The translations under genes were made by a program, and so were the position numbers. Positions 30,701-38,296 of a DNA stretch of 64,000 bases are shown piece after piece. The notes under the pieces were generated by a model that saw nothing but the letters and a program-made list of their open reading frames with translations, was not told the origin of the DNA and searched no databases. Positions within the stretch are counted from its first letter, which is position 1, and every line of letters starts with the position of its first letter. Source of the DNA: G963701675 sp963701675 (lineage in GTDB: Bacteria; Planctomycetota; Planctomycetia; Gemmatales; Gemmataceae); contig OY969623.1 in NCBI GenBank assembly GCA_963701675.1, positions 2,976,001 through 3,040,000 on the forward strand. The letters are read 5' to 3'.

Positions 30701-30812
30701 AGACGCGTATTGCATCCACGAATGTGTCGCGGTCGATGTAATTGGCCTGCAGGGCGAGGATTCCGAAGAGCACACCCTGGTCAGATAACGAATGAAGTTC
30801 GTCAGGGAACAT
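27738..30812 (-). CDS. Membrane Ser/Thr protein kinase with C-terminal TPR repeats
   Basis: 1024 residues. An N-terminal segment (1-80) common to planctomycete kinases precedes a Hanks-type kinase domain at about 139-435. It has the Gly-rich loop 'HAKGGLGEIFVAQD', VALKE with catalytic Lys 169, 'HRDLKPGN' at 274-281, and DWG (294-296) in place of DFG. The segment closes with 'GTPAYMSPEQ'. The activation segment is enlarged by about 25 residues including 'ENSELRIQKSES', encoded by a 7-base repeat. One membrane helix lies at about 459-482. The rest (530-1000) is tetratricopeptide repeats of kinesin-light-chain type ('FGPDHPWTVTAMLTLAYAY', 'LGPDHPDTLLSTRLLANAYL'), for protein interaction. The sigma factor gene ends 40 bp upstream, so the two are probably co-transcribed and work in one signalling route. 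Confidence 0.92.
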   Translation of the reverse strand: MFPDELHSLSDQGVLFGILALQANYIDRDTFVDAIRVWAIDRSKPLAHVLSEHGKLPVQRQVMLEALVEEQLAADADKRHVPPGTPTSVLLPPSRDHIRSSESSPTSQDNSLGFSKTASSKNGHSPTFESVNRSSGVDRYRVLRPHAKGGLGEIFVAQDQELDREVALKEIQVDHAHHPYFRGRFVREAKITGGLEHPGIVAIYSLGTHADGRPFYAMRFVNGVNLKEAIDRFHEADGPNRNRSQRGLEFRQLLRRFVDMCNAVAYAHSRGVLHRDLKPGNVMLGSFGETLIVDWGLAKAVGDVENSELRIQKSESVSDTEVINTQPGAAVGTPAYMSPEQAAGRVEHLGPAADIYGLGATLYTVLTGRPPFSSGDRGELLRAVQRGEFPRPRQVKKDVPAALDAICVKAMARQPAERYASALELADDVEHWLADEPVSTYREPWRERTRRFLRKHRTLATSAAATILVAMFLSSGAAILLNMARAGEREARIDEAKQAVAAKEAAQQAKKASEHAEAATDFLVEALRSPDPSLDGREIKVVELLDRAVKKVDEKFSDDTAMRSRLLAALGKTYAGLGLPGRAAEILKRALELQQAIHGRTHADTVQVMKDLRDAYRADGKYAEETQLAEEIVKLETAKFGPDHPWTVTAMLTLAYAYTQIGRERDALLLLEAITASPKIDRGDFKQMNNVALAYSRCGQHELARELLAESHRLQKSSQGLDHPDSLTTASNLALVYEKLGHPVNAIALFEETLKGRKTQLGPDHPDTLLSTRLLANAYLRGDRAAEALPLLESALQIAMKKFGPDHAHTLTAMASLAVALQKSRRPSDAIRTLEEAIKLGKARYGRHHSGTLTHMTNLASFYRDAGRLQDAIALLEDILDSGRDVVSEKPNRAAALMCLGDCLNRQDRFAEAEVSLREALNILDKKHSHHWSHATAQIVLGQALVGQRKYAEAESHLISGYEAVQIKGKSNPVEMSHAKARVFHSLIQLYQATDRPGEVERWRAKRAEAKLPLPGKDPEEAKR
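29866..29900. repeat. Five-unit 7-bp tandem repeat inside the kinase activation segment
   Basis: Units gattctg, acttctg, aattctg, agttctg, aattctc. Same unit length, unit number and orientation as the array at 10547-10581, but more diverged. On the minus strand it is in frame with the kinase. Confidence 0.8.
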
Positions 30813-30852
30813 ATTTCACTCTCCAAGTTGATTCGCGTCTCGGGCGTGACAT

Positions 30853-31434
30853 CTAGTCGAGCAGGCCGCGTCCGATTTCGCGTAGGCGTTTTAGGACGCG
30901 CGACTTAGCCAGAAAAACGACGTTAGTCGATACGCCAAGCTGTGCCGCGACCTTGGCCGGTGCGACCCGATCTATGCAGTATCGTTTGAAGGCTCTCCAA
31001 GTTCGCTTAGTGAACTCCGGCTCGATCATCGCCAACAGGCCGTCAACTACATGCTTGTCGTGTTCTAGCTCCCATTGCCGTGTCAAGTCGCTGGATGGAT
31101 CCTCCAGCTGCATCAGAAGCGACTCCTCAACGCCCGAGGTGATCGCGCGCTCTCGACTGCGACGTTCATGCCAATACCGCTTCACAAGATTGACGGTAAT
31201 CAGCCGGAGCCAGCGACGAAAGGAACCGGATCGCTGGCGAACAAACTCTGGGAGCTTCTGGACCACCACGCCGAGGGTTTCCTGGGTCAAATCGTCGGCA
31301 TCGTCACGAAGTCCGGCATCGCGCTTGAACCATGACCGAATGAGAGGCGTGTAAATGCCGACCAGTGATTCCCAATCGTCGGCTTTCCCGCGCGTTTTAA
31401 GGCGTTCCAACAGGCTAACCGGAGTGTCTAGCAT
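30853..31434 (-). CDS. ECF-type RNA polymerase sigma factor
   Basis: 193 residues from ATG 31434 (MLDTPVSLLERLKTRGKADD), the usual start form for this planctomycete sigma family; a codon at 31464 adds ten residues with no clear ribosome site. Region 2 is visible as 'LRDDADDLTQETLGVVVQKL' and 'SFRRWLRLITVNLVKRYWHE'. Region 4 is the helix-turn-helix 'APAKVAAQLGVSTNVVFLAK' near the C-terminus. The stop is 40 bp before the kinase start on the same strand. No anti-sigma gene is adjacent; the downstream kinase is the probable regulator. The promoter it recognises cannot be read from this window. Confidence 0.9.
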   Translation of the reverse strand: MLDTPVSLLERLKTRGKADDWESLVGIYTPLIRSWFKRDAGLRDDADDLTQETLGVVVQKLPEFVRQRSGSFRRWLRLITVNLVKRYWHERRSRERAITSGVEESLLMQLEDPSSDLTRQWELEHDKHVVDGLLAMIEPEFTKRTWRAFKRYCIDRVAPAKVAAQLGVSTNVVFLAKSRVLKRLREIGRGLLD

Positions 31435-31599
31435 GTATGGCTCTTCTCTGCCGACTGGCTGCAACCATTAGACCTGACAGGCATATGGAACGCAACGCGC
31501 TCTTATGCGTCACCTGCGGTACAGACGATTCGGACCGATCTGTTTTTCATCGTCGCGTGCGTAGACGCCCCGCGTGATAAAGCCGTCAGCCACGAGAGA

Positions 31600-31620
31600 G
31601 AGGCCGCAACGTGCGGCCTC
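31600..31620 (-). terminator. Hairpin downstream of the HARE-HTH gene
   Basis: A perfect 9-bp stem (GAGGCCGCA/TGCGGCCTC) with a 3-base loop lies 26 bp beyond the stop of the minus-strand gene ending at 31647. On that strand it is followed by a pyrimidine-rich 'tctctcg' rather than a pure T-run. It would act as a Rho-independent-like terminator; strength is uncertain. Confidence 0.55.
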
Positions 31621-31646
31621 GTGGGCGAACCGTGGCGGGATCGTGA

Positions 31647-32003
31647 CTACTTGACGCCCGCTAACGCGAACTTCCCGCGTTCCGCCTTTACGAACCGCGA
31701 CTCCTTCGCCTTCGTGTTGATTTCGCGCAACATTCCGGAATAAAGCGTCGCTGCCGGCGTCTGTCCGTTCGCCGATTTCCAGTACCCCTTCTCTGCCATC
31801 GCGGCGATCATCTCCTGGCAGTTCATCGGCTCGCCTTTCTCGCCGAGCACTTTGGCGGCGGCGTCGAGAGCGCTGACCTTCTTCGGCTTCGGCTCGCGTT
31901 TGGCCTTCTTCGTTTTGCCGGTTGCGGCCCCGGCGCCCTCACCGGTCTTAGTGTCAGCTTCGGTCACTGGTCCTTTTTTCTTTCCCGTTTTCTTCTTCGC
32001 CAT
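31647..32003 (-). CDS. Small HARE-HTH (winged helix) domain protein with basic N-terminal tail
   Basis: 118 residues from ATG 32003, with 'gaaagga' six bases upstream; an in-frame codon at 32054 is less likely. Residues 1-45 are Lys/Ala/Gly-rich (MAKKKTGKKKGPVTEADTKT), a disordered DNA-binding-like tail. Residues 48-115 match the HARE-HTH (HB1/ASXL) winged helix: 'SALDAAAKVLGEKGEPMNCQ', 'MIAAMAEKGYWKSANGQTPA' and 'TLYSGMLREI'. In bacteria this domain occurs in restriction-type proteins, RNA polymerase delta subunits and stand-alone planctomycete proteins. A nucleoid or transcription role is inferred. No partner gene is evident; a hairpin follows the stop. Confidence 0.82.
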   Translation of the reverse strand: MAKKKTGKKKGPVTEADTKTGEGAGAATGKTKKAKREPKPKKVSALDAAAKVLGEKGEPMNCQEMIAAMAEKGYWKSANGQTPAATLYSGMLREINTKAKESRFVKAERGKFALAGVK

Positions 32004-32291
32004 GATTCGGTCCTTTCGTGTGGAGTCTGGCCATCCGCACGCGGCGGGCGCCACGCGACGCCTGCGGCGTTTCGGCTGTCCGTTCGCAGCGCGGAATTGC
32101 GGCTGCGAACAGTCAGTCAGTTACATCGCGGGTGGTGGGACAGCAAGGGGATTCGTGGAGGAATTATCGAGATTTCCAGCAGGTTGGGGCGGGCATAAAC
32201 GTTCGCATCACGTGGGATTCGGGGGCCACGCGAGCGTACCGCCGAACAAAAACGACCGATGGGAAATCGGCCATTGTTCGCCTTGCCCGAT

Positions 32292-33966
32292 TTATTGACT
32301 CGGACACGGTGTTGCACGGGCGATAAGCGTGCCGATGGCTGCCGTCGGCGGAAGAGTGCCATAGCCAGTCGCAAGCCGTGCGCTGAGCCGCGATTGAATG
32401 AACGCCGCAGCGACCTCCGGGTTGCCACCGCCAAGCAAAAACGCCGCCTGAAGAGCGGTGACGACCACCTCCGCGAGCTGACGGCCACGATCCTCCAGCG
32501 AAGTTTGGTCCGCAATTAGATCTCGTGCATGTCGGAGGTATCTGTCCACGTCGGGATCCGCACCTTTGGCGGTTTCTAGCTGGCTCACTAATACATCGCT
32601 CGCTTGCTCTTCGCGCTGGAGCGCCCGAATGAAATCCAGACATTGGATATTGCCGCTGCCTTCCCAAATCGAGTTAAGCGGCGCGTCGCGGAAGAGGCGC
32701 GGGAGGATCGATTCCTCGATATAGCCTGCACCGCCAAGGCATTCTTGTGCTTCGTTGACGTGATACACCGCTCGCTTGCAGACCCAGAACTTGCCGAGGC
32801 AAACCAGGAGCCGGAACAGAACGCGCTCGCGCTGATCGGTCTCGCCAGAGGCGAAGGCGCGAACCGCGCGGAAAGCCAGCAACGTGGCCGCTTCCGATTC
32901 GAGAGCCAAGTCAGCGAGGACATTCCGCATTAGCGTCTGATCGACCAGCTTCTTTCCGAAGGCCGAGCGATGCAGGCAGTGATGAATCGCCTGCGCCGTA
33001 GCCTGACGCATGAGCCCAGCCGATCCGACCAGGCAATCGAGCCGGTTGAGAGCGAGCATTTCCAGAATGGTCCGGATCCCCCGGCCGGGCTCGCCCACCA
33101 AGATGGCGTGGGCGCCGCGGAACTCCACCTCGGCCGAGGCATTCGATCGATTGCCGAGTTTGTCTTTTAGACGTTGGATTTCGAACGCGTTCTTGCTTCC
33201 GTCGGGCCGCCACCGCGGCAAATGAAAACACGACAAACCTTGTTCGGTGCGTGCGAGCGTAAAGAATCCATCACACATCGGCGCCGAACAAAACCACTTG
33301 TGCCCCACCACGTTATACGCTTCGCCGGAACCGCACTGGCCCGCGGGCTTTGCGGATGTCGTAATCGCTTGAACATCGGAGCCGCCTTGTTTCTCTGTGA
33401 TAGTCACTCCGGTGAGGAGTCCGGTTTTCCGATCGGGATTGAGATCGCGGGGATCGTAGCTCGGGACCAACGATTTGTCGAGCCACATGCCGGCCAGCTC
33501 CGGTTGCCGACGCAACAACGGGATGCTGCCGAACCCCATTGACAGCGGGCAGGCCGACCCCGTGTCTACCTGATGATGCATGAAGAGCAGCGCCTGCGCG
33601 GGCAACGTGCGCGCCCGCTTTAGCGTCGCCGCGCCAAGGCAAGGTGGTAATACCGTGCCCTGCGGCGGCGGCCATCAATTGATGATAGGCAGGATGATAC
33701 TCCACGACGTCCGTTCGATTACCAAAACGATCGTGGGTTCGGAGTTGTGGCGGATTCTCGTTCGCCTGAAACGCCAACGGCCAAAGGTCTTCGCCGCACA
33801 AGCGTCCGTATTCGCAGAGATGAGGAACGTACGCTGCACCGCCTTCGCGCTCCACGGCCTCTTGCAGGGCGACGTCGGTAGTAAAGAGATTGTAGGGCTC
33901 CAGGGGAGGCGGCTGATTCGTGACAATGTGCGTTGGACCTGCGCCAGTTGATGGTTGCTCGTTCAT
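32292..33966 (-). pseudogene. AidB-like acyl-CoA dehydrogenase, frameshift near 33600
   Basis: The N-terminal frame (from 33966) gives 'THIVTNQPPPLEPYNLFTTD' and 'RTHDRFGNRTDVVEYHPAYH', the AidB signature, and is correct to 'GAHVARA'. The next frame takes over with 'ALLFMHHQVDTGSACPLSMG' and runs to 32292. Flavin-site elements are present ('GVTITEKQGGSDVQAITTSA', 'GHKWFCSAPMCDGFFTLART'), and so is 'LGGAGYIEESILPRLFRDAP' with 'IWEGSGNIQCLD'. Rejoined, about 555 residues is the full AidB length. E. coli AidB is an FAD protein of the alkylation response that binds DNA; here only the acyl-CoA-dehydrogenase fold can be claimed. The single break sits in GC-rich sequence with good conservation on both sides. 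Confidence 0.85.
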
Positions 33967-34261
33967 GGAGGGGCCCAGCTCCCCAATGTGTAGGTGTCTT
34001 AAAGGACGAAGATGACTACGCCCATGAGGGCGAGCGATTAGTGAAAGACGTTAAGTTCGGGGCCGGTCATGCATACATTACGCAAGGTGACCGTCATCGG
34101 TGCTCGAAGTTCGCGTCGCACCCGCTCACCGAGCCAAACCGTGACTGTTCGTCCCGCTCCACCGGACCGAACAAACAAATTGTCTCTCTCTGACCAATTC
34201 GGTATTTTGAAGACCGTTCGGCCCGCTGTAGTACTCCGCCACGGGCGAGCGAGGGTCTTCC

Positions 34262-34686
34262 GGCATTCGGCACTGGTTCTCGGAGGGAGGTCATCGCTTC
34301 TCCGACAACGACGCGCCTGGTCCCATTCAATTCGTTCCCCCCAACATCCTCTTTGCGTGGGTGGATCAGGACGTGGAAGATTGCGCTTATTGGCTGATCC
34401 GGGCGTTGCCAAAAACGATGGCTGCTAGTCCCGGCGGTCGACTCACGCGCGAGTTTGTCGCAAGGTACGGCAACAATGAAGAGTTTCGCAGTCTCTGTGG
34501 TGTCATTTTCATTCGCGGGCGTGGTGCGGAGCGGCGAGTGATCATTATCGGTCTCATCGTAGTCAGGCGCAGGAGTGGCTGGCTAGTGAGAAGAATCAAA
34601 CCGTCATCCGTTGGATTGAGGACTACATTGACTTTCTGTCTGCAGACATCGAGCAGTCAGAAATCGAGGAAGAGCGTAGGAGGTGA
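34262..34686 (+). pseudogene. C-terminal remnant of an unrecognised protein, frameshift near 34495
   Basis: No start codon or leader. One frame gives 'GIRHWFSEGGHRFSDNDAPG', 'PIQFVPPNILFAWVDQDVED' and 'GGRLTREFVARYGNNEEFRS'. Near 34495 the frame changes and continues 'DHYRSHRSQAQEWLASEKNQ', 'TVIRWIEDYIDFLSADIEQS', 'EIEEERRR' and a stop at 34684. The amphipathic, Trp-rich pattern and acidic end look like real protein. It recalls helical C-terminal segments of large bacterial proteins of unknown role, but I cannot name the family. The preceding 33967-34261 holds no gene that I can support. Confidence 0.4.
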
Positions 34687-35001
34687 TCGCAGGCTTGTTG
34701 AGTCGATCTTGCGCGTCGGTTCGACACAGCCTTCTTGTCAACAGGCGATAACGAATACCGTTGGCAAAGAGGGGTCCATTGAAGAAGTCGGTAACCTACG
34801 TCGGCGTTTCGGACCGAGTCTACTCATGTCCGGGGCGATCGACCAAATCCTGTTCCACCGCCCTACGAAGGAAGAACTTAGGAACACCGTCCTTGTATCG
34901 ACGAAAGGAATAGAATACCGCACAGTGCATTCAATGGTCGCCTAGCGAGGCCGGGCGGCCCTAAGCGAGTACGCTCTCACTACTTCACAGAAGAGGCTCC
35001 C
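34687..35001. other. Intergenic, leader of the FG-GAP/Ig-like gene
   Basis: No gene supported. An open frame crosses most of it (34361-34945) but only its first part overlaps the remnant above. Ends with 'agaagaggctccc' before ATG 35002, a moderate ribosome site. Confidence 0.4.
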
Positions 35002-37023
35002 ATGAAGTACAGCTCAACGGCGCGCACCGCCGGATTCCACCGCGTTGGCCTGAAGCCGCTTCAGCTGGAACTGCTCGAGGATCGTGTGCCGCCCGGCAAT
35101 CTGATGGGCAGCGATCAGCTGGTGGGCACTAGGCTACCGAGCTCTGGAGCCGTCGCGCCGCCGCCGCAGCCACCGGCGACGTTGCGCTGGCAGCCGAGCA
35201 GCGACACGGCCGGTTCGCCGGCCCCCGGTGAGACTTCCCAGAATCTTATGGTCGAGATAACGGAGCGCTTGGCTGCGGGGCGGAATCGGGCCACGTCGTG
35301 GTGGATGACCTGGTCGGAGCCCGCCGGCATGCTGGAAACGAGCGAAAGCCTCTTGGAGGATCCTCTAATCAGAAGACGGCTCCGGTCTCAACCTCGGCAT
35401 GTTTCCCAGTCCGCAGCCTTGCCGGTCGGCTCAGGCTCGTCCGCCCAACTTGCGGACGGCGGCGTCCAGGTCGGCGCACTCTTCGTCCGGGCAACTAGTA
35501 CGGTGGCAGGCGGCACGGTGGGCTCGACCGGCGGGTCCGTCGAAGTGCAAGCAGGCACATTGCCGCGGGCCATTCCGGCGGCGCTGCCTTCCCTCAAACC
35601 GGAACGGGGAAACTCCCCGACTGGGAAGGACGGACTTTCTCGGACTGCCGAGTTCAGCGTCGTGGCCACGCAGCCGTCGTCGAACGGCCTCGCCTGGCCG
35701 GTCGACAAGCCCCTGGTGGTGGAATTCAGCGATCCCGTTAATCCGATCACGATTAACCCGACGACGTTCGCGGTCTTCGGCCGGATGAGCGGGATGAAAC
35801 CGGGGGCATTTCGTGTCGCTGCGGACGGCCTTGCGGTCACCTACATGCCGGCAAGTCCGTTCATGCCTGGGGAACCGGTCGAGGTGCTCTTGACCCACGA
35901 CATCGCGGCCGTGAACGGTCAGAAACTGCGAACCGCCGGATACGCCTGGACCTTCTGGACCCAGGCCGTTTCCGGCGGCGGTAACGTCTTCGTGGACGAG
36001 AGTCATCTGGACACGGGCAACAACGTACGGACTTACGGCGGGCAAGCTACCGACCTGAACGGGGACGGTATCGTGGACCTTGCCGTCGTCAACGAAGACT
36101 CGGCCGACATGCGTGTCTTCATGAACAACGGGGACGGGACTTTCGTCCCGATGGTTATTTATCCCATCGGCCCCGGCGCCAGCCCGACTGTCGCGGGCGA
36201 CTTCAACCGCGACGGCTTCACCGACATCGCGTCGTCGAACACCGCCGGCAACAGTATGTCGGTCCTGTTGGGCAAGGGCGACGGAACGTTCCAGGCGTCG
36301 CAAACCTACACGACCGGGACATTTCCGAAAGGGATTGCGGCCCTCGATGTAAACGGCGACGGGGCCGTCGAGCTCGTCGTGGTCAACTCGGGCAGCAATA
36401 CCTTGTCCTTGTTCAAGAACAACGGCAACGGCACCTTCCAGCCGCAGACTCAGTTCTTCAATGTCCCCGGGGCCAAGCTCTATGGCTTGGCCGCCGCGGA
36501 CATGAACAACGACGGCATCATGGACCTGGTGTTCGGAGCCCAGCAGACGAAGCGGGTCTATGTCCTCCTGGGCGACGGGGCCGGCGGCTTTGTCCAGAGC
36601 ATGAACCAGCGGGCCGGCGGCGGCCCGTGGGTTGTGAAGGCGGCCGATGTCAATGGCGACGGCTACGCCGACGTCCAGATCGCGAACAGCGGTCAAGACA
36701 CGCTAGCGGTCCTTCGTGGCGACGGGACGGGGAAGCTCAACCGGCCCGTCAGCTACCCGGCCGGGAACTTCCCCCTCTCCGTGAGCCTGGGCGATCTGAA
36801 CGGCGACGGGAGCCTGGACGCGGTGGTCTCAAACTTCAGCTCCGACGACTACACCATCTTCACCAACACCGGCACCGGCCTCTTCACCGAGACCGGCAAA
36901 CTCCCGGCCCAGCAAGCCGGCTCCTGTACTCTCATCTTCGATTACAACGGCGACAAGTTGCTGGACATCGGCGGCGTCGATGAGCTCGAAGATGAGATCA
37001 TCATGTTCCGGAATGCGGGGTAA
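35002..37023 (+). CDS. Extracellular protein with Ig-like domain and FG-GAP/VCBS propeller
   Basis: Intact 673-residue protein. The motif is 'LQLELLEDRVPPGNLMG' at about residues 22-38, the 'PPGNLMG' variant also common among planctomycete exported proteins. A low-complexity Pro/Ser/Gly stretch (40-210) leads to an SbsA-type Ig-like domain at about 215-330 ('KPLVVEFSDPVNPITINPTT', 'YAWTFWTQAVSGGG'). Then come about six FG-GAP repeats ('DLNGDGIVDLAVVNEDSADM', 'GDFNRDGFTDIASSNTAGNS'). It ends 'DYNGDKLLDIGGVDELEDEI' and 'IMFRNAG'. Its codon choice looks more GC-rich than the other FG-GAP genes, suggesting a separate lineage rather than a local duplicate. No C-terminal tail of the LSTEL or LATADLDSL type. 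Confidence 0.87.
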   Translation: MKYSSTARTAGFHRVGLKPLQLELLEDRVPPGNLMGSDQLVGTRLPSSGAVAPPPQPPATLRWQPSSDTAGSPAPGETSQNLMVEITERLAAGRNRATSWWMTWSEPAGMLETSESLLEDPLIRRRLRSQPRHVSQSAALPVGSGSSAQLADGGVQVGALFVRATSTVAGGTVGSTGGSVEVQAGTLPRAIPAALPSLKPERGNSPTGKDGLSRTAEFSVVATQPSSNGLAWPVDKPLVVEFSDPVNPITINPTTFAVFGRMSGMKPGAFRVAADGLAVTYMPASPFMPGEPVEVLLTHDIAAVNGQKLRTAGYAWTFWTQAVSGGGNVFVDESHLDTGNNVRTYGGQATDLNGDGIVDLAVVNEDSADMRVFMNNGDGTFVPMVIYPIGPGASPTVAGDFNRDGFTDIASSNTAGNSMSVLLGKGDGTFQASQTYTTGTFPKGIAALDVNGDGAVELVVVNSGSNTLSLFKNNGNGTFQPQTQFFNVPGAKLYGLAAADMNNDGIMDLVFGAQQTKRVYVLLGDGAGGFVQSMNQRAGGGPWVVKAADVNGDGYADVQIANSGQDTLAVLRGDGTGKLNRPVSYPAGNFPLSVSLGDLNGDGSLDAVVSNFSSDDYTIFTNTGTGLFTETGKLPAQQAGSCTLIFDYNGDKLLDIGGVDELEDEIIMFRNAG

Positions 37024-37138
37024 GGACGACAATGACGTATCGCTTCTCGCCAGAGCCCTTGGTCGAGACGTCGTATTTCGAAAGGCCGGGCGCGTTGGGG
37101 TCCCCGGCGGAGCTCCGCCAGAAACTTGCCAGTGTGCG

Positions 37139-37432
37139 ATGAAGTCCCCGGATTTTTTTGAAGTGAAGAAGCACCCCAAAGCCACATTCGTGTCGACCCG
37201 AATCGAACCGCCATCCTCGGGAAGCGATACTCACCAGGTCACAGGCGATTTGACATTACACGGGACGAAGAAGTCGATCACTTTTCCGGCTAAGTTCACC
37301 GAAACGTCGGACCACCTTGCGATCGAGAGCACTTTTGCATTTGACCGCACGGAGCACGGGATCACCTATAGACCCGACATGGTTGACAAGATTGTTACGG
37401 TTCGGGTCTCAGCAAAAATCGCTCGTAAGTAG
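37139..37432 (+). pseudogene. YceI-family C-terminal fragment
   Basis: Residues 'MKSPDFFEVKKHPKATFVST' and 'THQVTGDLTLHGTKKSITFP' followed by 'FDRTEHGITYRPDMVDKIVT' match the second half of YceI lipocalin-like proteins, which bind isoprenoids in the periplasm. Only about 97 of the usual 170-190 residues are present. The signal peptide and first strands are missing; the frame runs upstream into the end of the 35002 gene without similarity. ATG 37139 has no ribosome site. It is probably a truncated relic, though a short functional form cannot be excluded. Confidence 0.65.
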
Positions 37433-37441
37433 TCCGTCTCT

Positions 37442-38216
37442 GTGGTGCCTTCACCAGAAATGATTCTGGACGCCGTATTTCACGGGTTGGTCACACCGGC
37501 CGTCGCCGCCTTCGTTGTCCTTTTTCTTGGGGCGCGCGTCGGGCGTCACGGATATGCAATTGGCGGCCTCGCGGTGGCCGCCGGTCTTTGTTCGGGTTGG
37601 ATGGCTCTGGCTGCGTCGGGACAGATCCGTTGGAACTTCTTAATGCCCGAAGATGGCTGGCACTGGTTGCTGCCCGGAGCCCTCTTGGGATTGGCGTCCG
37701 GCATAGTCGAGAATGTTGTCTGCTTGTCCGCGCTCGTGCGCCTGTTAGTGCGTTGTTCGATCACCGTAATTGTGGCCATCCTTCTTTGCCAAGCTGAAAT
37801 TGCGAATCCGTATCAGCGTTTCGCTTGGACGGTTGGCGTCAGCGTCGTGATCGTCGCTCTTTGGAACAGTCTTCGAATTGCTGCACGTTTCTGGGGCACC
37901 TTTCGCATTCCTTGGAATCCTGGCGCTGATTTCGGGGGCAATTGGCGGACTTCTTGAACGTGCCGGGATCTTGAGCTTCGCACAACTGGGCGGCGTTCTT
38001 GCAGCGGTCTTGATTGGAGCGGCGATCGGCGCATGGAAGGTCGATTACTCTAAGATGGGGGAAGCAGCCGTACCTGCGTGTGCAATCCTTTTGCCGGGCC
38101 TGCTTTTCACGGGCTATCATAACGCCGGGGCCGACCTGCCCATTGCAATCTATTTGATGCTATTGGCAGCGCCGTTCGCGCTAGCATTCCGGGGACTTGG
38201 GCAAGGGGCCACATAA
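37442..38216 (+). pseudogene. Multi-pass membrane protein of unknown function, frameshift near 37890
   Basis: The first frame (37442-37957) has hydrophobic segments 'FHGLVTPAVAAFVVLFLGA', 'GYAIGGLAVAAGLCSGWMAL', 'LLPGALLGLASGIVENVVC', 'VRCSITVIVAILLC' and 'FAWTVGVSVVIVALW'. Near 37890 the helices continue in another frame: 'FAFLGILALISGAIGGLLER', 'LGGVLAAVLIGAAIGAWKV', 'VPACAILLPGLLF' and 'LPIAIYLMLLAAPFALAF'. Rejoined, it is about 257 residues with roughly nine membrane spans. GTG 37442 or ATG 37460 could be the start; neither has a good ribosome site. I do not recognise the family. It starts 9 bp after the YceI fragment. Confidence 0.6.
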
Positions 38217-38296
38217 CGCACCCACTCTGCCACTACTGGGTCCATTCATCGAAAAACCCTTCGTCGAATCCCAGAGCGTGCGAGGCTCGTAACACC

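Noticed and set aside
34361..34945. A single intact 194-residue protein
   Set aside because: Only the first part looks like protein; similarity-like sequence continues in a different frame after about 34495, so the long frame is partly accidental.
35431..36696. Long open frame of 421 codons on the minus strand
   Set aside because: It is antisense to the intact FG-GAP/Ig-like gene; Val/Asp/His-rich composition arises from the repeated GGCGACGG-type codons on the other strand, and it has no ribosome site.
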